A stretch of DNA of 64,000 nt from Natrarchaeobius halalkaliphilus. GTDB taxonomy: Archaea > Halobacteriota > Halobacteria > Halobacteriales > Natrialbaceae. The DNA lies in contig NZ_REFY01000002.1 in assembly GCF_003841485.1 (NCBI RefSeq), positions 372,001 to 436,000 on the forward strand, in the 5' to 3' direction. This document shows positions 18,759-25,158 of the stretch, one piece after another (positions within the stretch are counted from its first letter, which is position 1; every line of letters begins with the position of its first letter). The notes under the pieces are model-generated. The model was given only the letters and a program-made list of their open reading frames with translations, was not told the origin of the DNA and searched no databases. The position numbers and the translations under genes are program-made.

Positions 18759-18816
18759 CTCAGCATATATACGTTTTCCGATTTCCTGACATGTAGCGGC
18801 CGCTTTTCGGGGTGGT

Positions 18817-19047
18817 TTGCGTGAGTTCTACACCCTGGACACCGATCGATCGGCATGTCTACACTGTGGATCCCACGTCACCGATCGGTTCGGTCGCGTC
18901 TTCGGTAACGATCTCGACCGCACCCACCGCTGTGGCGAGTGCGACGGCTACGCTCGATCGAGTCGCGGCTCCGCCGCTGGGATCGAGGTTCCGATTCCGG
19001 ATCCGGAGACGTCGCCGGGCCGACACGGAAGTGAGCCCGATGCGTAA
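18817..19047 (+). CDS. Small zinc-finger protein (DUF7563-like)
   Basis: A 76-aa protein with two CxxC knuckles: CLHCGSHVTDRFGRVFGND at residues about 14-32, then CGECDGYARSSRGSAAG. This is the pattern of the small haloarchaeal zinc-finger proteins (DUF7563) often found near mobile genes. The only start in frame before the homology is a TTG at 18817, so the N-terminus is uncertain. Its stop overlaps the next small ORF by 8 bp. A variant of the same family lies at 21944-22156 on the other strand. Confidence 0.55.
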   Translation: MREFYTLDTDRSACLHCGSHVTDRFGRVFGNDLDRTHRCGECDGYARSSRGSAAGIEVPIPDPETSPGRHGSEPDA

Positions 19048-19198
19048 GCCGTCGTTCGTCCCCGCGAGCGAACTGTACGACGTCTCGAGCGGAATGCTCA
19101 TCGCCCATCCGGCCCATCGAGCGACCGGCGCCGAGGTTCGCGAAGCGCTCGAGAACGGGGATGAGTCTCGTGAGCGGCGAGTCCTCGAGCGATACTGA
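19040..19198 (+). CDS. 52-aa hypothetical protein
   Basis: The ATG at 19040 begins MRKPSFVPASELYDVSSGML and the frame ends ...RERRVLERY. Composition is that of a haloarchaeal cytoplasmic protein, with a helical C-terminus (AEVREALENGDESRERRVLE). It overlaps the zinc-finger gene by 8 bp, as in a two-gene operon. No family recognised; its small size and accessory location leave doubt. Confidence 0.4.
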   Translation: MRKPSFVPASELYDVSSGMLIAHPAHRATGAEVREALENGDESRERRVLERY

Positions 19199-19400
19199 CC
19201 GCGAAAGAACGAGCTGCCCGCGGAGGTGGAGCTCATTCACCCGTCTCGGGGGTGACTCAGATACAGCTGTTTCCAGCTATAATTCCCGAGACAGTACGCA
19301 ATGGGGTCGCTATCGTCAAAAGATCACCCCTCGAAAAAGCAAGCTCATCGAAGAAGGCGGGAATACTCACTACGGCCGGAGAACGGCCGCCCAGTCTCAA

Positions 19401-19435
19401 AATCTGAGAACTCGAAGGGAAACAGAGGGGGTTCG
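19401..19435 (+). repeat. Duplicated 5' leader, copy 1
   Basis: About 35 bp (AATCTGAGAACTCGAAGGGA, then AACAGAGGGGGTTCG). It recurs inverted at 21601-21634 with one substitution and one extra G. It contains a purine-rich GAGGGGG and ends 2 nt before the ATG of the 39-aa zinc-finger ORF at 19438. In both copies the repeat lies immediately upstream of a small ORF, so it may be a mobile leader or ribosome-binding region. Confidence 0.7.
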
Positions 19436-19437
19436 CG

Positions 19438-19557
19438 ATGAGCCGCCTGGTCGAATCCACCGAGTGCGACCGGTGTGACGAGCCGGTTCCGGCGACGAGC
19501 CGGCTTTGTCCAGAGTGTGCTCGCGAAGCCCGCCGCGCTCGGGGTGGTCCGCTGTGA
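19438..19557 (+). CDS. 39-aa zinc-ribbon protein
   Basis: A very short ORF, MSRLVESTECDRCDEPVPAT onward, ending SRLCPECAREARRARGGPL. It carries two CxxC pairs (CDRC and CPEC) separated by 11 residues, a convincing zinc knuckle. It starts 2 nt after the duplicated leader 19401-19435, whose GAGGGGG could serve as a ribosome-binding site. Function unknown; proteins of this size and type are common in haloarchaeal genomes. Confidence 0.5.
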   Translation: MSRLVESTECDRCDEPVPATSRLCPECAREARRARGGPL

Positions 19558-19599
19558 GTACTGACACCGAGTGCGTCGTCGAGATCTCGAGCAGCGGCA

Positions 19600-19901
19600 T
19601 ACTCCTGAATACATTGCGAACGTCGGCCACCGTGTGGATCGTCGTCGCGAGATCCCGCGGAACGGATGTCTCGCGGAATTCGTCGCCTTTGCCGTGCCAG
19701 ACGCGGAGCACGGTTCCGGCGTCGGTGTCGACGACGTTCTCGGGTGAGATGTCGAGCACTTCGTGCGAGCGGAGTCCACACCGATCACCGAGTGAAAACG
19801 CGAGTCGTTGCTGTGTGTCCTGGGCCGACTCGAGCAGCTGTGCTTACAGAACGAATCCTATCGGCTCGATCAGTAGAAATACGTCTTTCAAGAGGGCAAA
19901 C
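19600..19901 (-). pseudogene. Tyrosine recombinase (phage-type integrase) relic
   Basis: On the minus strand the frame reads LLESAQDTQQRLAFSLGDRC, then GLRSHEVLDISPENVVDTDA and LRVWHGKGDEFRETSVPRDL. This is the catalytic-domain start of haloarchaeal tyrosine recombinases, with the first catalytic Arg in GLRSHE and the lysine in the GKG turn. Upstream the same frame continues (DVFLLIEPIGFVL) but is broken by a TAA at 19844-19846. The downstream boxes with HxxR and the Tyr nucleophile are absent or degraded. It is not functional; it marks past integration in this stretch. Confidence 0.7.
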
Positions 19902-20072
19902 TAACAATTACCACACTTACTTTCTTTTCGTCAGGACAGGCATGGATCACCACCGGGGACCCACCCAGGAACACAGTTTACCATTTAATCAGCGATAGAG
20001 ATGGAACGACCGCTATCGTTTTTTTAAGTAGGGAGGGAATTGGTGGTCGCCCTAACTGGGCAGTGAACAGGC

Positions 20073-20597
20073 ATGAGTGACGATACCAATCCAAGCGGAG
20101 ACTCGAGACGATCGGTTATGAAAAAAGGCGCACTGGCAGCGACGGCCCTTGCAGTCGGCACAGGTGCCACAGCAACCACGACAGCGGCCCAGGAAGAGGA
20201 CGGAGAGGTCGTCGTGAGCGGCCACGATTACTACCCAGACACCGATTTCGACGTTCTCGCGGAGTTCGAATCGGGGACCAGAGACGACATCCTGGAGTCG
20301 GACAATCTGGAAGGCGAGTTCGACGATGTCGGTGACTGGGACGTCTACGCGGTCAGTTTCGACGTCGGAAGCGGCGGGATACTGGGATACTTCATGGTGG
20401 ACGAAGGCGACGCGGACATCAGCGCCGGAGACACCGGATCCATGACCGGAACCGCGTCGTTCCGCAACGCGGAGGCGAACCTCCTCGAGGTCGACGTTAC
20501 CACGGAGGCTGCCGAGGACGACCCCGAAGACGACGAAGCCGACGCCGAGGACGATGAGGCCGATAACGACGAATCTGAAGACGACGAAGAAGCGTGA
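20073..20597 (+). CDS. Tat-exported acidic protein, paralogue 1
   Basis: 174 aa. A Tat signal (SRRSVMKKGALAATALAVGT, residues 11-30) with likely cleavage near AAQ/EE (about 40). The mature domain (45-142) begins VVVSGHDYYPDTDFDVL and contains DVYAVSFDVGSGGILGYFMV. It ends in a purely Asp/Glu/Ala tail. There is no lipobox Cys and no C-terminal membrane anchor, so it is probably released outside the cell. It belongs to a haloarchaeal exported family with no known function that I can name. A T-rich stretch (20020-20026) and GGGAGGG lie upstream. Followed 12 bp later by paralogue 2. Confidence 0.75.
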   Translation: MSDDTNPSGDSRRSVMKKGALAATALAVGTGATATTTAAQEEDGEVVVSGHDYYPDTDFDVLAEFESGTRDDILESDNLEGEFDDVGDWDVYAVSFDVGSGGILGYFMVDEGDADISAGDTGSMTGTASFRNAEANLLEVDVTTEAAEDDPEDDEADAEDDEADNDESEDDEEA

Positions 20598-20609
20598 ACA
20601 CAGAGACAA

Positions 20610-21212
20610 ATGAAAGAAACACACACTGCAGACGGTGACTCGAGGCGCTCATTCATGAAAAAAGGTGCACTGGCAACAACTGCCCTTGCAGTCGGTACAG
20701 GAGCTTCAGCGACAATGGCAACGGCACAAGATGACGACGACAACGACGACGAGGCGGAAGGAGAGGTCGTCGTGAGCGGTCACGATTACTACCCAGACAC
20801 TGACTACGAGGTTCTCGCGGAGTTCGATTCGAGTACCAGAGACGATATCCTGGAGTCGGACACGTTCGAAGGCGAGTTCGACGATGTCGGTGATTGGGAC
20901 GTCTACGCGGTCAGTTTCGACGTCGGAAGCGGCGGGATACTGGGATACTTCATGGTGGACGAAGACGACGCGGATATCAGCGCCGGAGACACCGGATCCA
21001 TGACCGGAACCGCGTCGTTCCGCAACGCGGAGGCGAACCTCCTCGAGGTCGACGTTACCACGGAGGCTGCCGAGGACGACCCCGAAGACGACGAAGAGGA
21101 AGAGCCAGAAGAAGAAGAGCCTGACGACCCCGAAGAAGAGCCCGACGACCCCGAAGAAGAGCCAGAGGAGGAACCCGACGAGGAAGAAGACGACGACGGA
21201 ATCTTCGGCTGA
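20610..21212 (+). CDS. Tat-exported acidic protein, paralogue 2
   Basis: 200 aa, a tandem duplicate of the preceding gene. Same Tat signal (SRRSFMKKGALATTALAVGT), a longer Asp-rich linker after cleavage, then the same folded domain, nearly identical at the DNA level from about 20760 to 21090. It ends in a longer acidic tail with repeated EEPDDPE units. The start ATG lies 12 bp after the previous stop, so the two form one transcription unit. The near-identity of the domain and divergence of the tails point to recent duplication or gene conversion. Function unknown; cation binding by the tail is a guess. Confidence 0.75.
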   Translation: MKETHTADGDSRRSFMKKGALATTALAVGTGASATMATAQDDDDNDDEAEGEVVVSGHDYYPDTDYEVLAEFDSSTRDDILESDTFEGEFDDVGDWDVYAVSFDVGSGGILGYFMVDEDDADISAGDTGSMTGTASFRNAEANLLEVDVTTEAAEDDPEDDEEEEPEEEEPDDPEEEPDDPEEEPEEEPDEEEDDDGIFG

Positions 21213-21378
21213 ATCGAACGCTCTTTGAACATCTATAGATATGTTTATTTTCCGTTACTCTTCGTGGTGCTGGTTCGGCCGACACACAGGTGATCAAGAG
21301 AATTACGATAGGGGGAAAAGTGGGGTACAGCAGTCACACCGACTCGGACACAACCGAAAACCAATCAGCTCCTCTGAG

Positions 21379-21591
21379 CTATCGTCTCGATATAAATATG
21401 TGGGTTGGTAACAGCTTATTATCGAATTCTTCGGTATCGTTTTGATAGACAATTTCCATTTGTGGCTCTGAAACGAGAAGCTCCTTCGGAACCAGCTGGC
21501 GTAACCGGCCGATCGGTCGCTGGATCGTTTCGAAGTCAGAGAGACAGCCTCGAGTCGAAGTGCGATATCCAACCAGGTCGGTTGGGTTCAT
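21379..21591 (-). CDS. Possible 70-aa hypothetical protein
   Basis: Begins MNPTDLVGYRTSTRGCLSDF and includes QLVPKELLVSEPQMEIVYQN. Composition is protein-like but less acidic than neighbours. Its ATG lies 9 nt downstream of the duplicated leader copy 2, the same arrangement as the 39-aa zinc-ribbon gene, which is the main reason to list it. No family recognised. It may be the relic of a longer gene. Confidence 0.25.
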   Translation of the reverse strand: MNPTDLVGYRTSTRGCLSDFETIQRPIGRLRQLVPKELLVSEPQMEIVYQNDTEEFDNKLLPTHIFISRR

Positions 21592-21600
21592 TTACTATGA

Positions 21601-21634
21601 CGAACCCCTCCGTTTCCCTTCGAGTTCTCAGATT
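21601..21634 (-). repeat. Duplicated 5' leader, copy 2 (inverted)
   Basis: The reverse complement matches 19401-19435 over about 34 positions with one substitution and one single-base gap. It contains GGAGGGG on the minus strand and is followed by the ATG at 21591. The two copies bracket about 2.2 kb including the integrase relic and the Tat-protein pair. Confidence 0.7.
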
Positions 21635-21762
21635 GTGAAAATGAACGGTCAGCAACCATCCGTATGCGTCGATGCTACGAACCGAAGACGGCTCGAGGCG
21701 AAGCAGTCGGCGTGGCAAGTTCAGGGAAATAGCTTACCAGAACCGGAGGTCGAGAGTGGATA

Positions 21763-21972
21763 ATGGACATCCCCACTGATCGACTTCTCGTGATGTTAAT
21801 CGTTGCGAGCGGACTCGCCGTACTGATGGGTGGGTGGGCGGGTGGTCTCGTCCAGGCCGAGACGACGGGATGGGAGGGGATCGGACTTCGAGTCGCTATC
21901 GGGGTCGTTTTCTTCGCGGCGCTCCTCGGCGCATGGATTCGCTTCAGTAGAATAGACGAGGAAAAGGGCTGA
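21763..21972 (+). CDS. 69-aa small membrane protein
   Basis: MDIPTDRLLVMLIVASGLAV opens a protein with two membrane segments (about 8-29 and 40-60) joined by a short loop with WEGIG, and a charged C-terminus FSRIDEEKG. No family recognised. The initiation codon at 21763 is the first in frame. Its 3' end overlaps the convergent zinc-finger gene by 29 bp, which is unusual and casts some doubt on one of the two. Confidence 0.5.
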   Translation: MDIPTDRLLVMLIVASGLAVLMGGWAGGLVQAETTGWEGIGLRVAIGVVFFAALLGAWIRFSRIDEEKG

Positions 21973-22156
21973 CGACCTCGTTTCCGACCGCACCTCGGTG
22001 ACCGAGACTGCGAACAGTGTTCCAGCCCGGACATCGATGCGCGCGATCACGCCGATCTCCGTAGCCGCGACGGAACTCCGGAGTGACGTGATTACCACAT
22101 TTCTGACACCGATCTGTTCCCGATGTGCGGGGATTCCAACGCATAATCTCTTGCAT
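21944..22156 (-). CDS. Small zinc-finger protein (DUF7563-like) with one Cys lost
   Basis: 70 aa from ATG 22156 (or 66 from 22144). The family core is CQKCGNHVTPEFRRGYGD and AHRCPGWNTVRSLGHRGAVG. In the usual pattern the second knuckle is CPxC; here the last Cys is Trp (TGG for TGC/TGT), leaving three Cys. It is either a zinc site completed by another ligand or a decaying gene. Related to the intact copy at 18817. Located next to tRNA-Pro. Confidence 0.5.
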   Translation of the reverse strand: MQEIMRWNPRTSGTDRCQKCGNHVTPEFRRGYGDRRDRAHRCPGWNTVRSLGHRGAVGNEVVSPFPRLFY

Positions 22157-22225
22157 ACCTCGATGCTGAGAACGTTGGATAAAGGTGCCTGAGTTATCCG
22201 GTGTTGAGGGTTGTAAAATTTCGTA

Positions 22226-22296
22226 TGGGACCGCCGAGAATTGAACTCGGGTCCTACGGACCCCATCCGCAGAGGATACCACTACCCCACGGTCCC
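22226..22296 (-). tRNA. tRNA-Pro (GGG)
   Basis: A minus-strand cloverleaf of 71 nt without CCA. Acceptor GGGACCG pairs with CGGTCCC, discriminator A. The anticodon stem is TGCGG/CCGTA, with loop ATGGGGT giving anticodon GGG. The T-arm is CCGAG-TTCAATT-CTCGG. No intron seen. It lies downstream of truB on the same strand and closes the accessory stretch that starts at tRNA-Ile. Confidence 0.93.
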
Positions 22297-22358
22297 GCAA
22301 TTGAATCGATGGCTGTCCATCGTTTAAGCGTATCGTTTCGGCTCGTACCGCGAGGGGA

Positions 22359-22375
22359 GATCCGCTTCGCGGATC
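22359..22375 (-). terminator. Hairpin just after truB
   Basis: GATCCGC-TTC-GCGGATC is a perfect 7-bp stem with a 3-nt loop, 2 nt beyond the truB stop and before tRNA-Pro. The position suggests a 3'-end or processing signal for the cmk-truB transcript. There is no T tract. Confidence 0.4.
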
Positions 22376-22377
22376 GA

Positions 22378-23286
22378 TCAAACCAGCACCCGCTCGAGAT
22401 CGATGACGAGGCCAGACTGTGCCTCGGGGTCGCCGACGAGCGTTCCGAGGCAGACGGCCGCACCGTCGGGAGTGACACAGGTGAGGAGATCTCCCGTACC
22501 GATTCCGTCGTCGACGCTCCGTATGCCGGGTGCGTAGACGGGTGCGCCGTTCGCGACCTCCCTGGCTGCTCGTTCTGCGATGACCACGTTCGGAACGTTC
22601 TCGAGGATTCGCTCCGCCGGATCGACGATGTCGTAGAGGGACGTTGGATCGTCATCCTCGAGCCAGAACGAGAGCGCATCGAGGAACTCGAAGGCGGTGT
22701 GGAGGTCCGTATCGTCGAAGGGAGCCGTCGCAGTTCGACGCAAATGGCCCATGTGACCGCCAGTCCCGAGCGCGAGGCCCAGATCGTGGCAGAGCTTCCG
22801 AATATAGGTTCCGCTTTCACACCGAACCCGGAGTAAGAGCCGTCGTTGCTCGCGCTCGAGCACGTCGATGTCGTGTATCGTTCGAACCCGAAGCCGCCGA
22901 GAAACGGCGCTCTTTCGCGGCGGTTTCTGATAGATCGGTCCGTCGAATTCAGCGACGATCCGGTCGGCGTCGGACGGGATTGGGCCGTGACATTCGAGGA
23001 CGGTAACGTACTCCTTTCCACCCTCGAGAAACACTTGCGCGAGGCGGGTCGCGTCACCGAGCATGACCGGTAGACAGCCGGTCACCTTGGGATCGAGCGT
23101 GCCAGCGTGGGCTGCCTGATCGATCGTCACGTCGGCGGTGCTCTCTGCGAGCGTCTCGGAGACGGCATCGCGAATCCAGCCGCTAACCTGGTGTGAAGAG
23201 GGACCGGGCGGCTTATCCAGGTTGACGACGCCGAACGAGAGGAGGTCAGCAGGTGAGCGTTCGTCGGGTGGACCTCGGAGCGTCAT
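22378..23286 (-). CDS. truB: tRNA pseudouridine synthase B / Cbf5
   Basis: The catalytic subunit of H/ACA RNPs in archaea, which makes pseudouridine in rRNA and tRNA (position 55 in guide-independent mode). 302 aa. The TruB domain contains [17 protein letters not shown] and the catalytic Asp of [11 protein letters not shown] (about D66). KPPRKSAV and [15 protein letters not shown] follow. The C-terminal 80 residues form the PUA domain ([20 protein letters not shown]). The start overlaps the cmk stop by 4 bp (23283-23286), so the two are translationally coupled. Confidence 0.93.
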   Translation of the reverse strand: MTLRGPPDERSPADLLSFGVVNLDKPPGPSSHQVSGWIRDAVSETLAESTADVTIDQAAHAGTLDPKVTGCLPVMLGDATRLAQVFLEGGKEYVTVLECHGPIPSDADRIVAEFDGPIYQKPPRKSAVSRRLRVRTIHDIDVLEREQRRLLLRVRCESGTYIRKLCHDLGLALGTGGHMGHLRRTATAPFDDTDLHTAFEFLDALSFWLEDDDPTSLYDIVDPAERILENVPNVVIAERAAREVANGAPVYAPGIRSVDDGIGTGDLLTCVTPDGAAVCLGTLVGDPEAQSGLVIDLERVLV

Positions 23287-23861
23287 TCGAACTCGTAGTC
23301 GAGTAAAACGGGTGCTTTCCCTTCGTCACCGTCGGTATCGTACTCGTCGACGGCGGTGACGAGCATATCGAGAACGGCGTCTGGTTCCCAGCGTGCGGTG
23401 TTGACCGAGAGATCGTAGATGGTGAGATCTTGAATGTCGATCCCGTAGTACTGCTCGTACCGCTGGGCTTCGCTCGCTTCGCGCGCTTTCGTTTCTTCTG
23501 TTGCGCGCTCGGGATCTTTCGCTTCGCGCTCTGCGATCCGTTCACCACGGACTCGAGCCGGCGCGTCGAGCCAGAATCGAAAGTCCGCTTCGTCGCCAGC
23601 CAGCCATCCGGCCAGACGGGACTCGAGAACGAGGTCGTCTTCCTCGAGAGCGATCTCTCGGAGTCGGCGGTCGAGGTCGCGGTCGATCTGCTCGTTTTCC
23701 TCCGCGAGTTTGTTGAACTCGAGGGGTGTATAGCCGCGTTCGTCAGCCAGTTCGCGGAAGATATCACCGCCGCTGACGTGTGCAAGATCGAACGTCTCGG
23801 CGACCAACTGAGCGGTCGTGCTCTTCCCGCTTCCCGGTGGACCGGAGACGGTGAGTAACAT
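23283..23861 (-). CDS. cmk: Cytidylate kinase
   Basis: Phosphorylates CMP/dCMP with ATP. 192 aa, the archaeal short form. P-loop [12 protein letters not shown] at about residues 7-18; the CMP-binding stretch [12 protein letters not shown] follows. [20 protein letters not shown] and the Arg-rich LID ([12 protein letters not shown]) are present. Coupled to truB downstream by a 4-bp ATGA overlap, a pairing conserved in haloarchaea and therefore useful support for both calls. Confidence 0.92.
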   Translation of the reverse strand: MLLTVSGPPGSGKSTTAQLVAETFDLAHVSGGDIFRELADERGYTPLEFNKLAEENEQIDRDLDRRLREIALEEDDLVLESRLAGWLAGDEADFRFWLDAPARVRGERIAEREAKDPERATEETKAREASEAQRYEQYYGIDIQDLTIYDLSVNTARWEPDAVLDMLVTAVDEYDTDGDEGKAPVLLDYEFE

Positions 23862-23949
23862 GGTTCATCTGCGACGTGGCGGGTAAAATGGGTTTTGAAT
23901 CGTTCGAACCGACGACGGCGTTCGAAATGGAGTTAAGACCCCGTCCGAA

Positions 23950-24897
23950 TCACGTGGGGGTCATATCGATGTTGAGCGCTTTTCGCAGGAGCTGTGTAAA
24001 GCCCATCGAACAGAGGAAATACCAGACGATCCATGCCCACATCGGGCCGATAAGCCCCTGGTTCAACGAAACCTCGCCCGCAATGGGCATGATCATCGTC
24101 ATTTCGGCCTGGCTGACGTGGCCGTCGATAATCTTCCAGTACATCCAGAGAAACAGCGGGATCGTGAACAACATGATCCAGACCATGGGACGGAACTGCT
24201 CTTTGAACATCCCGATGTTGTCCGCCATCGCCTCCATCTGCTCTTCACGGACTGCTTCTAACTCGTTCTCGAGTCGTTCGATTTCGGCCTCGCTCGCGTC
24301 GCGCTCTTCGGCTTCTTTCTTGCGATTTCTGACGTCCTTTTGTTTTTCCTGCATCGACTTCATACGCTGTTGGTACTTCCCCATGACCTCGGGGTTCATC
24401 AGGTTCGCCTGCAACAACGTCGAGTACAGTCCGGTCAACATCGCAACGGAGAGGATAACGGCGTAGAACGGAAGCGTCGCATCCAGGGGAGCAAGCGCGA
24501 GATCGAGCGTCCCCCCAACGGTGTCTCTGACGGATTCAAGCCAGTAGCCGATCATCAGGAGAACGGACCCGACGGCGGCCAGTTTGTCCCACTGAGACCA
24601 CTTCGACTGTTCGTCGTCGATATCGACCTCCTCGACGACCGACTCCCCATCACCGTCGCCGTCGAGAGCCCCGTCGTAGGCGTCCCGGTCGGCTATCTCG
24701 AATCCTTCGTTCCCGTCGACCAGAACCCCCTTTTCGATCAAGCGCCCCCACTGCCCACTCGTCAGGTCATCGCTTACGTCCTGCCACTGGACTTCGCCAC
24801 CGTTTTCGTCGGCGGTTTCGCGGATTGCCTCGAGGGCGTCGACCATCGAGGAATCCTCACGAACGAGGGCAGTGATCTTCTCGGCTGTCCGTGTCAT
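23950..24897 (-). CDS. DUF106 (EMC3/TMCO1, YidC-like) membrane protein
   Basis: A 315-aa archaeal member of the Oxa1/YidC superfamily thought to aid membrane protein insertion. An N-terminal soluble extension (1-100) resembles a winged-helix-like regulatory part (DALEAIRETADENGGEVQWQ). Membrane segments lie at about 108-125, 140-163, 238-256 and 283-303. A cytoplasmic coiled coil spans about 175-225 (YQQRMKSMQEKQKDVRNRKK onward), the DUF106 hallmark between TM segments. Upstream of cmk on the same strand (88 bp gap). Substrates unknown. Confidence 0.85.
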   Translation of the reverse strand: MTRTAEKITALVREDSSMVDALEAIRETADENGGEVQWQDVSDDLTSGQWGRLIEKGVLVDGNEGFEIADRDAYDGALDGDGDGESVVEEVDIDDEQSKWSQWDKLAAVGSVLLMIGYWLESVRDTVGGTLDLALAPLDATLPFYAVILSVAMLTGLYSTLLQANLMNPEVMGKYQQRMKSMQEKQKDVRNRKKEAEERDASEAEIERLENELEAVREEQMEAMADNIGMFKEQFRPMVWIMLFTIPLFLWMYWKIIDGHVSQAEMTMIMPIAGEVSLNQGLIGPMWAWIVWYFLCSMGFTQLLRKALNIDMTPT

Positions 24898-25158
24898 CTG
24901 CTTGTGTTACGGGACGTTCGGTATACAAGTGTTTATTTTCGTCGGAGTATCTGCCCAGGGGGAGAGCATCCGAGTCCGCAGTAAATATGCGTGATTCGCG
25001 AAGGCGGAAATAATAAGTACCTATATCCGATACTAACTAACTGGTCGAGGAATCGGAAGGTTTGCCAGCTCGAGAGGTATTGATTTCGTCGAAGTTCTTC
25101 TTTCTGGTATTCTATTATGAAGAAACATTTATAATAGTGCTATAGTAATTATATTCTA

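Larger units (their letters stand above)
21213..21762. other. AT-richer accessory stretch
   Basis: 550 bp with no confident gene. It contains the inverted second copy of the duplicated leader (21601-21634) and, reading leftward from it, a possible 70-aa ORF (21379-21591, listed separately). ATAGATATGTTTATTTT at 21235-21251 is a plausible promoter or terminator-like AT-rich tract after the Tat-protein pair. Confidence 0.5.

Noticed and set aside
21090-21200. Repeated CCCGAAGAAGAGCC-type units as a regulatory repeat
   Set aside because: They are in frame and encode the Asp/Glu/Pro tail of the Tat-exported protein, so they are coding repeats.
18685-22296. Integrated element with att sites from the tRNA-Ile 3' end
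   Set aside because: No second copy of the tRNA-Ile or tRNA-Pro 3' end was found in the window, and the integrase is only a fragment.
22201-22836. 211-aa plus-strand frame across tRNA-Pro and truB
   Set aside because: Runs through a tRNA gene and opposite truB; a shadow.
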